A stretch of 64,000 bases of DNA from Aequorivita aurantiaca (GTDB taxonomy: Bacteria; Bacteroidota; Bacteroidia; Flavobacteriales; Flavobacteriaceae): contig NZ_JAUGQQ010000002.1 in assembly GCF_030410135.1 (NCBI RefSeq), forward strand, positions 310,001-374,000. Reading direction: 5' to 3'. Shown in pieces: positions 1 to 8,397 of the stretch. The stretch's first letter is position 1; each line of letters opens with the position of its first letter. A model generated the notes under the pieces. The model was not told the DNA's origin and did not search any database. It worked only from the letters and a program-made list of their open reading frames with translations. The position numbers and the translations under genes are program-made.

Positions 1-2355
1 ATTGCCGCCCATCCGGATGACGAAAATACTCGTCTCATTTCCTATTTAGTGAATGATGTTCACGCGCACACCGCCTATCTTTCCATTACCCGTGGGGATG
101 GCGGCCAAAATTTAATTGGTCCCGAACTCCGTGAACTTTTGGGTGTAATCCGCACCCAGGAATTGATGGAAGCCAGAAAAATAGACGGAGGGCAACAATA
201 TTTCACCCGCGCCAATGATTTCGGTTATAGCAAAAACCCTGAGGAAACATTTGAATTCTGGACCAAAAATGAAGTTTTGGGCGATGTAGTTTTGGCCATC
301 CGAAAATTTAAACCGGACATTATCATAAACCGCTTTGATCATCGCAGCCCTGGTAGCACGCACGGCCACCATACGGCTTCGGCCATGTTGAGTATGGATG
401 CTTTCGACCAGGTTGACGATGCTTCCAAATATCCAAAGTCTGCGGAGGAATTTGGAACTTGGCAGCCGCATAGATTGTTTTTCAACACTTCGTGGTGGTT
501 CTACGGTAGTCGCGAAAAGTTTGAAAAAGCCGATAAAAAAAATTTAGTTTCAGTGGAGACTGGCAATTACTTTCCGGCCCTAGGACTTTCCAATGGCGAA
601 ATAGCTGCCCTAAGCCGAAGTATGCATAAATCGCAAGGTTTTGGCAGTACAGGCGCCCGCGGCACCGAAACGGAATATTTAGAATTATTGAAAGGAAGCA
701 AGCCTCCGGACAACAATCTTTTTGAAGGCATAGATACGGCGTGGACCCGACTAGAAGGAGGAAATAAAATTGGGGAAATTTTGAATCCGTTAGAAAGCAA
801 CTTCAACTTTAATGATCCCTCAGCAATGTTACCCCAACTATTGAAGGCATATCCATTAGTTTTGGATTTAAAGGATGAACATTGGCGAAATATTAAAATG
901 AAACAGCTGAAACAACTTATTTTGGATTGTGGGGGCATTTTTATTGAAGCCGTTTCTGAAAAAAATTCAGTGAATCCCAACCAAAATTTTGCGGTAAATA
1001 TAGAGGCAATCAACCGCGGAAAAAACGAAGTGATTTTAAAATCCATAAAGAATCCACAAGGAAAAATTCTTTGGAATAGCGCGGAAAACCTTTCTTTTAA
1101 TGCCATAAAAAAAATCGAGACGACAGTAACTTCAGAAAGCAAAATTCCACCCTACTCCTCACCTTATTGGTTGAATGAAACCGGTAGCTTGGGAATGTAT
1201 GTAAGCCCTGAAAAGTTTATCGGATTGCCGGAAACTCCAGCCTTGGAGCAGTTAGTTTTTGAACTGCAGTTTGAAAATATAACGATCCCCTTTACGAAAA
1301 ATATTATTTATAAATCCAACGATCCCGTTAAGGGTGAAGTGTACCGACCCTTGGAGATATTGCCGGAAGTGACTGCCTCCATTCCTGAAAAGGTGTGGAT
1401 TTTTGCAAATGAAGAGGCTAAAACAATTCCCGTAATTGTTCGTGCGGGAAAAGATAATATTTCTGGAAAAGTATCCATTGAACATCCGAACGGTTGGAAG
1501 GTTGAGCCCGCCCAGCAAACCTTTGAAATAGAAAGAACGGGCGAAACCAAAATCTTCAACTTCATAGTAACGCCACCGCCCACCCAGAATGAAGGCTATT
1601 TAAAAACACGAATAGTTGCGGACGGAAAAAATTTTGATAAGGAATTGGTCACAATAGATTATGAACATATTCCGTATCAAAGTGTTTTGATACCTTCCGA
1701 AGCGAAAATCGCCAAAATTGATATACATAAAAAAGGACAAAATATTGGATACATTAACGGTGCGGGCGACGCCATTCCAGAAAGTTTGAGGCAAATAGGA
1801 TATTCTGTTTCAACGATTGACCCTTCCACAATTTCAAAAAGCAGTCTTTCAAAATTTGATGCTATTGTGATTGGCATTCGAGCCTACAACACCGTTCCTG
1901 AGCTTGCGTTTGCGCAACCTTCATTAAACAAATATGTTGAAAATGGCGGCACGCTCATAGTTCAATACAACACCAGTAATAGTTTGGTAACTGAAAATTT
2001 GGGCCCTTATGCGCTTAAATTATCGCGGGATCGTGTTACGGATGAATTTTCGGAAGTGAAAATACTTGCGCCAGACCACCCAATTATGAATTCACCCAAT
2101 AAAATTTCCTCAAAGGATTTTGATGGCTGGGTGCAGGAAAGAGGGCTCTATTTTCCTGATGAATGGGCTAAGGAATTTACGCCTATTTTGGGAATGAATG
2201 ACAAAGGCGAAGCCCAAACAAAAGGGTCATTATTGGTGGCCAAATATGGAAAAGGACATTATATTTATACCGGCCTAAGCTTTTTCAGGGAGCTTCCGGC
2301 GGGTGTTTCCGGGGCATATCGATTGTTCGCGAATATGCTTTCCTTGGGAAAATAA
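1..2355 (+). CDS. PIG-L family deacetylase with C-terminal ThuA/GATase-like domain (5'-truncated by window edge)
   Basis: The frame is open at the first base, so the start lies outside the window; the first in-frame ATG (49) is internal because the family's metal-binding AHPDDE motif is encoded just before it (bases 4-21). A second ligand region, GSTHGHHTA, lies near visible residues 117-125. PIG-L/LmbE proteins are Zn-dependent N-deacetylases of GlcNAc-type or similar substrates. The middle of the protein is beta-rich and resembles a NEW3-type domain. The last 200 residues look like a ThuA/glutamine-amidotransferase-like fold (IGIRAYNT, ENGGTLIVQYNT), with no catalytic Cys recognised. At least 784 aa. 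A microprotein and a sodium symporter follow directly, suggesting coupled uptake and deacetylation of a substrate (inference). The true substrate is unknown. Confidence 0.85.
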   Translation: MAAHPDDENTRLISYLVNDVHAHTAYLSITRGDGGQNLIGPELRELLGVIRTQELMEARKIDGGQQYFTRANDFGYSKNPEETFEFWTKNEVLGDVVLAIRKFKPDIIINRFDHRSPGSTHGHHTASAMLSMDAFDQVDDASKYPKSAEEFGTWQPHRLFFNTSWWFYGSREKFEKADKKNLVSVETGNYFPALGLSNGEIAALSRSMHKSQGFGSTGARGTETEYLELLKGSKPPDNNLFEGIDTAWTRLEGGNKIGEILNPLESNFNFNDPSAMLPQLLKAYPLVLDLKDEHWRNIKMKQLKQLILDCGGIFIEAVSEKNSVNPNQNFAVNIEAINRGKNEVILKSIKNPQGKILWNSAENLSFNAIKKIETTVTSESKIPPYSSPYWLNETGSLGMYVSPEKFIGLPETPALEQLVFELQFENITIPFTKNIIYKSNDPVKGEVYRPLEILPEVTASIPEKVWIFANEEAKTIPVIVRAGKDNISGKVSIEHPNGWKVEPAQQTFEIERTGETKIFNFIVTPPPTQNEGYLKTRIVADGKNFDKELVTIDYEHIPYQSVLIPSEAKIAKIDIHKKGQNIGYINGAGDAIPESLRQIGYSVSTIDPSTISKSSLSKFDAIVIGIRAYNTVPELAFAQPSLNKYVENGGTLIVQYNTSNSLVTENLGPYALKLSRDRVTDEFSEVKILAPDHPIMNSPNKISSKDFDGWVQERGLYFPDEWAKEFTPILGMNDKGEAQTKGSLLVAKYGKGHYIYTGLSFFRELPAGVSGAYRLFANMLSLGK

Positions 2356-2365
2356 TTCAAAAAAA

Positions 2366-2476
2366 ATGACCGAAGAAAAGGAAAAATTCATTTGGAAGTG
2401 GAAGTACTCATTGGTGCTTCTGCTAAACGCTGCCTATATCTATTTGTTTTATTTATTAATGCAAAACTACGCCTAA
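2366..2476 (+). CDS. 36-aa single-pass membrane microprotein preceding the symporter
   Basis: ATG at 2366 opens a 36-codon frame whose TAA (2474-2476) is directly followed by the symporter ATG (2477). The N-terminus is charged (MTEEKEKFIWKWKY), then one hydrophobic helix (LVLLLNAAYIYLFYLLM) and a short tail. It starts 10 bases after the deacetylase stop, so the three genes look like one transcript. Several sodium:solute symporters have small membrane partner subunits (DUF485/YjcH with ActP, DUF4212 proteins). This one is much shorter than those, so a partner role is inference from position and topology only. It could also be a translational-coupling leader. Confidence 0.6.
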   Translation: MTEEKEKFIWKWKYSLVLLLNAAYIYLFYLLMQNYA

Positions 2477-4159
2477 ATGCAACAGATTGATTGGATTGTA
2501 TTAATTGGCACTCTCCTATTTATCGTGCTATACGGCACTTGGAAATCCAGACAACAAAAAGACGTTGGGGATTATTTAAAAGGAGGTAATTCTGCACATT
2601 GGTGGACCATTGGACTTAGTGTTATGGCTACCCAGGCCAGCGCCATCACTTTTCTTTCCACGCCGGGGCAGGCTTTTCATGATGGCATGGGTTTCGTGCA
2701 ATTCTACTTCGGACTACCCATTGCAATGGTAGTTATATGTCTGGTTTTCATTCCCATTTATCATAGATTAAACGTTTATACCGCCTACGAATATCTGGAA
2801 AGTAGGTTCGATAAAAAAACGCGCACCTTGACGGCTATTTTATTTCTAATTCAACGTGGCCTGGCTTGTGGAATCACCATTTTTGCACCATCTATTATAC
2901 TTTCAGCCGTTCTGGGTTGGAATTTAATTTATCTGAATATTATTATAGGACTGCTTGTGATTATTTATACCGTAAGTGGTGGCACAAAAGCAGTGAACGT
3001 TACTCAAAAGCAACAAATGGCGGTAATTTTCTTCGGAATGTTAATTGCTTTTCTTCTAATTCTGAATTATTTGCCATTGGATATTTCCTTTTCGAAGGCA
3101 CTCGAAATTGCTGGTGCCAACGGCAAAATGGAAATTCTGGATTTTTCTTTCGATTTTGACAACCGATATACTTTTTGGAGCGGATTGATTGGCGGTACAT
3201 TTCTGGCACTCTCCTATTTCGGGACGGACCAAAGTCAAGTGCAGCGCTACCTCTCCGGAAGAAGCGTAAAACAAAGCCAAATGGGTTTGATTATGAACGG
3301 AATTTTGAAAGTGCCTATGCAATTCTTCATTTTGCTCGTCGGAATTATGGTTTTCGTTTTTTATCAATTTAACAGTGCTCCGCTCCACTTTAATCCTTCG
3401 GCCGTAAAAGATGTAAAAAACTCATCCTATAAAACTGAATTCGAAGCGCTGGAAGAAAAAAAGAAATCGCTTGACCAGCAATTGGCCGAAACGCAAATTC
3501 TATATTCGAAGGCTGAAAGTGATTTGAACAAACAAAATTATATCAAGGAAATAAAACAGCTGAACACTGCTGAAAACCAACTAAGGGAACAGTCCGTGGC
3601 GCTTATAAAAAAAGCAAATCCAAAAGCGGAAACCAATGACAAGGATTATGTTTTCATCCATTTCATTCTCAACAATCTTCCGCGGGGCCTGATTGGCCTA
3701 CTTTTGGCTGTAATTTTAAGCGCCGCCATGTCTTCCACTGCATCAGAGCTTAATGCCTTGGGAAGCACCACAACCATAGATCTTTACAAAAGAAACGTTC
3801 CCGGAAAAGGGGAAAAACATTACGTTGCGGCTTCGCGCGGTTTTACGCTTTTGTGGGGCGCCATTGCAATTTTAGTGGCGTGCACCGCAAATTTATTCGA
3901 CAACCTTATACAGCTTGTAAATATTATCGGATCCATTTTTTACGGAAATGTTTTGGGTATTTTTCTGCTCGCCTTCTTTATAAAATTTGTCCGAAGCAAA
4001 GCCGTATTCATTGCCGCGTTAATCACACAGGCTATCATTATCTATTTTTGGTATATTGACATTATGCCCTATTTATGGCTCAATCTTGTTGGCTGCGTTA
4101 TCGTTATGGGAATTGCGATGATTTTACAAACATTACTTCCGAAAAATACACCGGCATAA
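2477..4159 (+). CDS. sodium:solute symporter (SSS family)
   Basis: 560 aa with many hydrophobic helices. The N-terminal SSS features are present: the GGNSAHWW segment, then SVMATQASAITFLSTPGQAF, the typical TM1-TM2 region. It is expected to be an inner-membrane Na+-coupled transporter with a LeuT fold. Residues about 300-390 form a long charged insert (ALEEKKKSLDQQLAETQ and following) predicted as coiled coil between hydrophobic helices, unlike the short loops of PutP or SGLT. The substrate cannot be told from sequence; the upstream PIG-L deacetylase suggests a sugar-like or N-acylated compound. The start is fixed by abutment with the microprotein stop. Confidence 0.9.
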   Translation: MQQIDWIVLIGTLLFIVLYGTWKSRQQKDVGDYLKGGNSAHWWTIGLSVMATQASAITFLSTPGQAFHDGMGFVQFYFGLPIAMVVICLVFIPIYHRLNVYTAYEYLESRFDKKTRTLTAILFLIQRGLACGITIFAPSIILSAVLGWNLIYLNIIIGLLVIIYTVSGGTKAVNVTQKQQMAVIFFGMLIAFLLILNYLPLDISFSKALEIAGANGKMEILDFSFDFDNRYTFWSGLIGGTFLALSYFGTDQSQVQRYLSGRSVKQSQMGLIMNGILKVPMQFFILLVGIMVFVFYQFNSAPLHFNPSAVKDVKNSSYKTEFEALEEKKKSLDQQLAETQILYSKAESDLNKQNYIKEIKQLNTAENQLREQSVALIKKANPKAETNDKDYVFIHFILNNLPRGLIGLLLAVILSAAMSSTASELNALGSTTTIDLYKRNVPGKGEKHYVAASRGFTLLWGAIAILVACTANLFDNLIQLVNIIGSIFYGNVLGIFLLAFFIKFVRSKAVFIAALITQAIIIYFWYIDIMPYLWLNLVGCVIVMGIAMILQTLLPKNTPA

Positions 4160-4174
4160 AATCTAATAATTATT

Positions 4175-4738
4175 ATGAAAACACGGTTAGGAAATAAAGC
4201 GGACATTGTGGAAATTCTTGAGCTGCAAGAGAAATATTTATTCCGAAATATGACAGATGCCGAACGAAAAAACGGATTTGTTACCACTCCATTCACAGTT
4301 AAGCAAATTGATGAAATAATTGGTGAAAACGGAATTTTCATCACTGAAAATGAAAAAGAGGAACTTATTGCGTATGCCTTTGCGGGAAGTTGGAGCTACT
4401 TTGAACAATGGGAAATTTTTAAGTTTATGGTTTCCCGATTTCCGAAATTATCCTTTAAAGGAAGTGAGATTACCACTACAAACAGTTTCCAATACGGTCC
4501 TGTTTGCATCGCGGAAAATTATAGGGGAAAGGGCATTTTAAACAGACTTTTTGAAGAATTGAGAATCGAGTTTTATAAGAAATACCCAATTTCCGTGACT
4601 TTTATAAATAAAGTAAATGAAGTTTCTAAGATAGCCCACACCAAAAAATTAGGTTGGGAAATTATTGATGAATTTGATTTCAACAATAATTCCTATATCG
4701 GTTTAGCATTTGATATGAAAAATTCTGTTTTAAAGTAA
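4175..4738 (+). CDS. GNAT family N-acetyltransferase
   Basis: 187 aa. The acetyl-CoA-binding motif A is visible as YGPVCIAENYRGKGILNRLF (Arg/Gly-x-Gly-Lys-Gly type), preceded by beta-strand-like sequence and followed by the helix and the late IAHTKKLGWEII segment typical of GNAT folds. It starts 15 bases after the symporter stop, so it is probably cotranscribed. The acceptor substrate is unknown. It converges on the next minus-strand gene with only 34 bases between and no hairpin seen. Confidence 0.8.
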   Translation: MKTRLGNKADIVEILELQEKYLFRNMTDAERKNGFVTTPFTVKQIDEIIGENGIFITENEKEELIAYAFAGSWSYFEQWEIFKFMVSRFPKLSFKGSEITTTNSFQYGPVCIAENYRGKGILNRLFEELRIEFYKKYPISVTFINKVNEVSKIAHTKKLGWEIIDEFDFNNNSYIGLAFDMKNSVLK

Positions 4739-4772
4739 ATTGAGGTCGCTGCTAATATTGTAAATACCCATT

Positions 4773-5816
4773 TTACTTTTCAAACAACAATTTCGAAATA
4801 CGGTTATTTCCGGAGGCAAAAGCAACGCTATCATTCACAAATTCTATAGCGAAAAATCCTTCCTTTGAAAGCTCCTTCCAGTTTTTGCCCCCATCACTAC
4901 TATACGAAATTCCCGGAGAACCCACGGCCACAATGCCCTGCCCCTTCGCACCAGGAACAAACTTAACGGAAGATCGGTAACCCGGTTCCTTTCCATTGGC
5001 AATCAGCTTCCAAGTTTTTCCTCCGTCGCGTGTAATGGCTTTGTTTCCTTCATTATTAGACTTATCCTCCCAGTTTCCGCCAAAAATAATGCCGGTCGTT
5101 TCATCTAAAAAGTCAATGCTGTAAATTCCCGTCATGGCCTTGCCATTAACTATGGGCGTATCGAAAATTTCCCAGGTTTCACCTTTATCCGCACTGTGCA
5201 TTACCCTGGACTTTCTACCTCCAGTTGCCACCCAAGCGTGATTGCCAAAAACCGCGATGTTTGAATTGCTGGCCGCAAAAGCCGCCTCGCCCCTAACAAT
5301 TTTTGGAAGGTTTACACAGGGTATCTTTTGCCAAGTATTTCCGCCGTTACGGGTAATAATGACGGACATACAGTCCTCCACGGGGTCACCAATTGCAATA
5401 CCTTCATTTTCATTCCAAAATTTCATGGAATCGTAAAATACGTTATCGCCCTTTTCATTATAAACCTCCTCAATATTGGTAGCTTCGGACCCGTTAAAAC
5501 CAATTTTATATAATACCGCCGGATTGGCGATGCTCAAAACGAAAACGGCTTCCTTCGTGCTGGCAATGGATCGAAAATGAAGTAGGGAATCACCATATTT
5601 TATAATTGCGAGTTTTGGTATTTCGCCATCAATCAAGCCCATCTTTCCTTTATCGGCCGCGAACCAAACTCTGTTTTCGTCTAAAGGTTCAATGGCGCGA
5701 ATACTTAAACTGTCAATAAAAACAGGGCTTATTTCCACAGAATTAAATTCATTTTTTTGCTGATTTTCGCAAGATATTAGAGCAATGACAGCAAGAATGG
5801 CAGCAACAAATCGCAT
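4773..5816 (-). CDS. BNR/Asp-box repeat lipoprotein (beta-propeller, Ycf48/sialidase-like fold)
   Basis: 347 aa. The N-terminus is a lipoprotein signal with a hydrophobic stretch ending in LISC (Cys16), so it should be lipidated and exported. Four Asp-box-like turns are readable: ITRNGGNTWQ, HSADKGETWE, ITRDGGKTWK and YSSDGGKNWK, spaced as in a beta-propeller. Such proteins are often annotated as oxidoreductase or glycosyl hydrolase. No sialidase catalytic Arg triad or FRIP motif was seen, so an enzymatic role is not supported. Single gene, divergent from the methyltransferase at 6051; a minus-strand -7 element lies at 5833-5840. Confidence 0.75.
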   Translation of the reverse strand: MRFVAAILAVIALISCENQQKNEFNSVEISPVFIDSLSIRAIEPLDENRVWFAADKGKMGLIDGEIPKLAIIKYGDSLLHFRSIASTKEAVFVLSIANPAVLYKIGFNGSEATNIEEVYNEKGDNVFYDSMKFWNENEGIAIGDPVEDCMSVIITRNGGNTWQKIPCVNLPKIVRGEAAFAASNSNIAVFGNHAWVATGGRKSRVMHSADKGETWEIFDTPIVNGKAMTGIYSIDFLDETTGIIFGGNWEDKSNNEGNKAITRDGGKTWKLIANGKEPGYRSSVKFVPGAKGQGIVAVGSPGISYSSDGGKNWKELSKEGFFAIEFVNDSVAFASGNNRISKLLFEK

Positions 5817-5832
5817 AGATTCAATTTTTTTT

Positions 5833-5840
5833 CAAAAGTA
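5833..5840 (-). promoter_or_regulatory. -7 promoter element (TACTTTTG) of the BNR lipoprotein gene
   Basis: The minus strand reads TACTTTTG, matching the Bacteroidota -7 consensus TAnnTTTG, 16 bases upstream of the ATG. No TTG -33 element is seen at the usual distance. Confidence 0.5.
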
Positions 5841-5938
5841 CTAATAACTTAAGTAACATTTGGGGGATATGTTCATTTCACCGTTTCTAATCCGTTTTGA
5901 TTTCGATAAATTTCGATTTCATTTTCGATTTAAAAAGA

Positions 5939-5946
5939 TACCTTTG
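5939..5946 (+). promoter_or_regulatory. -7 promoter element (TACCTTTG) upstream of the RsmB-type methyltransferase
   Basis: TACCTTTG fits TAnnTTTG. It implies an untranslated leader of about 100 bases, unusually long for this window, which contains a 14-codon upstream ORF (6010-6054). Three TTTCGAT copies at 5901, 5911 and 5923 lie just upstream and could be operator-like; no clear -33 TTG. Confidence 0.5.
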
Positions 5947-6009
5947 CAGCGGTAAAAGTTTTCCAAAAAGAAAGCTGAACCTCCAACTTCGAACACATAT
6001 TTATCAGTA

Positions 6010-6054
6010 ATGGAAATAATGAGTATCGGGGTTTTGAAAAGTATTTTAAAATGA
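6010..6054 (+). CDS. 14-codon upstream ORF overlapping the methyltransferase start
   Basis: ATG at 6010 (then ATG again at 6019) reads MEIMSIGVLKSILK and stops at TGA 6052-6054. That stop overlaps the ATG of the next gene (6051) in an ATGA junction. It is within the leader defined by the -7 element at 5939. ATGA junctions commonly give translational coupling. Chance cannot be excluded for so short a frame. Confidence 0.3.
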   Translation: MEIMSIGVLKSILK

Positions 6055-7280
6055 AACTACACAGAAACTTAGTATTCGCCACGATAGATTCCCTTCATTT
6101 GATTTTTAATGAAAACAAACAAGCGGACAAGGTGCTCAAAAACACTTTAAAGCTGGACAAGCGTTGGGGCGCCCGCGATCGGGCATTTATTGCCGAAACA
6201 ACTTATGATATTGTGCGCTGGAAACGTCTTTATTCAGAAATTGCCGAAGTACGCGAGCCTTTTGACCGCCCAAATTTATTTCGTTTATTCACCGTTTGGG
6301 CTACGTTGAACGGAATTGCAATTCCGGAATGGAAGCAGTTTGAGGATACGCCCACCCGAAGAATAAAAGGAAAGTTTGATGAGCTATCGAAAATTAGAAA
6401 ATTTCGCGAATCCATTCCGGATTGGCTGGATGAATTGGGGCAGAAAGAATTGGGCAAAAAATGGGACAAGGAAATATCGGCCCTTAACCAACAGGCTGAC
6501 GTGGTTTTGCGGGTGAACACATTAAAAACCACCGTAGAAAAACTACAAAACGAATTGGCCGATCTCGATATTGAAACCGAAATCTTAAAAGACTATCCCG
6601 ATGCGTTAAAATTAAAGGAGCGAACCAATGTGTTCACCACCGAAGCCTTTAAAAATGGATTGTTTGAAGTGCAGGATGCTTCGTCACAAAAAGTGGCGGA
6701 GATGTTAGATCCAAAACCCGGAATGCGCATTATTGATGCCTGTGCCGGAGCCGGAGGAAAAAGTCTACACATTGCCACGATGATGGAAAACAAAGGGCAG
6801 TTGATTGCAATGGATATCTATGAAAACAAATTGAACGAGCTGAAACGACGTGCCCGAAGAAATGAAATATTCAATATTGAAACTCGCGTGATTGATTCCA
6901 CGAAAGTGATAAAAAAACTTGCGGAAAAAGCAGATAAGGTTTTAATTGATGCTCCTTGCTCCGGTCTGGGCGTGTTAAAAAGAAACCCAGATGCAAAATG
7001 GAAACTTAAGCCAGAGTTTATGGATACTATTCGCGCCACCCAAAAGGAATTACTCGATAGCTACTCCCGCATGGTTAAACCTGGGGGGCAATTGGTTTAT
7101 GCTACTTGCTCAATTTTGCCCTCAGAAAACGAAATGCAGGTGAAAGCATTCCTAAGTCGTGAAGAAGGAAGCGATTTCACCCTAATAAATGAAGAAAAAA
7201 TAATGCCCAGCAAAAGCGGTTTTGACGGATTTTATATTTCTTTATTGCAGAAAAAAGACTCAAATAAAAAACCCTTATAA
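6051..7280 (+). CDS. RsmB/NOP2/Sun family RNA (cytosine-5) methyltransferase
   Basis: 409 aa. The SAM-binding loop IDACAGAGGKSLHIA is at about residues 224-238. The two family Cys motifs are present: DAPCSGLGVLKRNPDAKW near 300 and YATCSILPSENE near 349; one is the nucleophile and the other helps product release. An N-terminal NusB-like helical region precedes the catalytic domain, as in RsmB. It probably makes m5C in rRNA or tRNA; which site is not decidable. The endonuclease gene starts 3 bases after the stop, forming a two-gene operon. Confidence 0.88.
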   Translation: MKLHRNLVFATIDSLHLIFNENKQADKVLKNTLKLDKRWGARDRAFIAETTYDIVRWKRLYSEIAEVREPFDRPNLFRLFTVWATLNGIAIPEWKQFEDTPTRRIKGKFDELSKIRKFRESIPDWLDELGQKELGKKWDKEISALNQQADVVLRVNTLKTTVEKLQNELADLDIETEILKDYPDALKLKERTNVFTTEAFKNGLFEVQDASSQKVAEMLDPKPGMRIIDACAGAGGKSLHIATMMENKGQLIAMDIYENKLNELKRRARRNEIFNIETRVIDSTKVIKKLAEKADKVLIDAPCSGLGVLKRNPDAKWKLKPEFMDTIRATQKELLDSYSRMVKPGGQLVYATCSILPSENEMQVKAFLSREEGSDFTLINEEKIMPSKSGFDGFYISLLQKKDSNKKPL

Positions 7281-7283
7281 AAA

Positions 7284-8327
7284 ATGAAGAAAATTTTTAC
7301 CCTATCTATTCTATTAAGCCTACAATCCCTTTTTGCGCAGCAGCCTTATTATAATGATGTTGATTTAACCTTAACGGGGCAGGATTTATATTTCGCGCTT
7401 CAGCAAAAAATCGAAAATGCCAGCATATCGTTCAATTATGGCGACACGCGCGATGCCATGAAAATCACCGATGAAGATCCAGCCAATAACAGCAATGTAC
7501 TTTTGCTTTATGGCCATAATGATAATGGTAGTTGTACACTACACCGCAGTCGTGATAAGGATGACTTTGGAGGACAGAATTGTGAATATAACCGCGAACA
7601 TACCTTCGCCCGTTCCAATGCTAATCCCCCGATGGGCGATGCAAATAATAATGCCACTGGTATTGTTGCAGATCCGCACAATATTCGTCCCACAGACCAA
7701 CAGATGAACAATAACCGTGGCAGCAAAAAATTTGCCTCAGGCTCTGGCGTTGCTGGCAATGTTGGCAGCGGAAACTGGTATCCCGGTGATGAATGGAAAG
7801 GAGATGTCGCGCGAATGATGATGTATATGTACACACGTTACGGCGACCGATGCAAACCCACGTTAAATGGTGTTGGGCCGTTACAGGGTACAACAGATAT
7901 GCTCCAAGTTTACCTACAGTGGAATGCTGAAGATCCGGTGAATGACTTTGAAGATCAGCGTAATCCACATTTGGAAATCGTTTACGGAAACAGAAATCCT
8001 TTTATTGACAATCCTTATCTGGCCACTTTAATCTGGGGCGGACCAGTGGCAGAAGACCGCTGGGGTTTAATTGGCATTGAAAATATTGAGGCGGAAAACA
8101 TCGCAGTATATCCAAACCCAACTTCTGAAATTCTATGGATTACAGACAATACAACTTTTTCCGTGGAAAGTTATTCGGTTTATGACCTAACGGGAAGAAA
8201 AGTGCTACAAAACTCGTTTAATGCTTCCGAAAAAACGATAGATTTTTCAACAATTGAGAGTGGAATTTATCTTTTGGAACTTGTTTCGTCCACAAAAAGA
8301 ATAACCAAAAAAATCGCAGTTCAATAA
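7284..8327 (+). CDS. secreted endonuclease I family nuclease with T9SS sorting domain
   Basis: 347 aa. A Sec signal peptide (LSILLSLQSLFAQ) is followed by the endonuclease I catalytic region: NREHTFARS near residues 102-110, then DPHNIRPTDQQMNNNRG, matching the beta-beta-alpha-metal His and the conserved His/Asn/Arg set of EndA-type nucleases. The last 75 residues (VYPNPTSEILWI... then SGIYLLEL and a basic tail) form a T9SS type A sorting domain. It should be exported through the Por machinery and may degrade extracellular DNA for nutrients. The bidirectional terminator at 8351 closes the unit. Confidence 0.88.
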   Translation: MKKIFTLSILLSLQSLFAQQPYYNDVDLTLTGQDLYFALQQKIENASISFNYGDTRDAMKITDEDPANNSNVLLLYGHNDNGSCTLHRSRDKDDFGGQNCEYNREHTFARSNANPPMGDANNNATGIVADPHNIRPTDQQMNNNRGSKKFASGSGVAGNVGSGNWYPGDEWKGDVARMMMYMYTRYGDRCKPTLNGVGPLQGTTDMLQVYLQWNAEDPVNDFEDQRNPHLEIVYGNRNPFIDNPYLATLIWGGPVAEDRWGLIGIENIEAENIAVYPNPTSEILWITDNTTFSVESYSVYDLTGRKVLQNSFNASEKTIDFSTIESGIYLLELVSSTKRITKKIAVQ

Positions 8328-8350
8328 CTGCTATATTTTAATGAATATAA

Positions 8351-8376
8351 AAAGAGCGGGCCGTTGCCCGCTCTTT
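8351..8376. terminator. bidirectional intrinsic terminator
   Basis: Perfect 11-bp stem AAAGAGCGGGC / GCCCGCTCTTT with loop CGTT, with A-tract and T-tract on either side. It sits between two convergent genes and can serve both. Confidence 0.9.
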
Positions 8377-8397
8377 TTTTTATATGCTATTTGTGAT

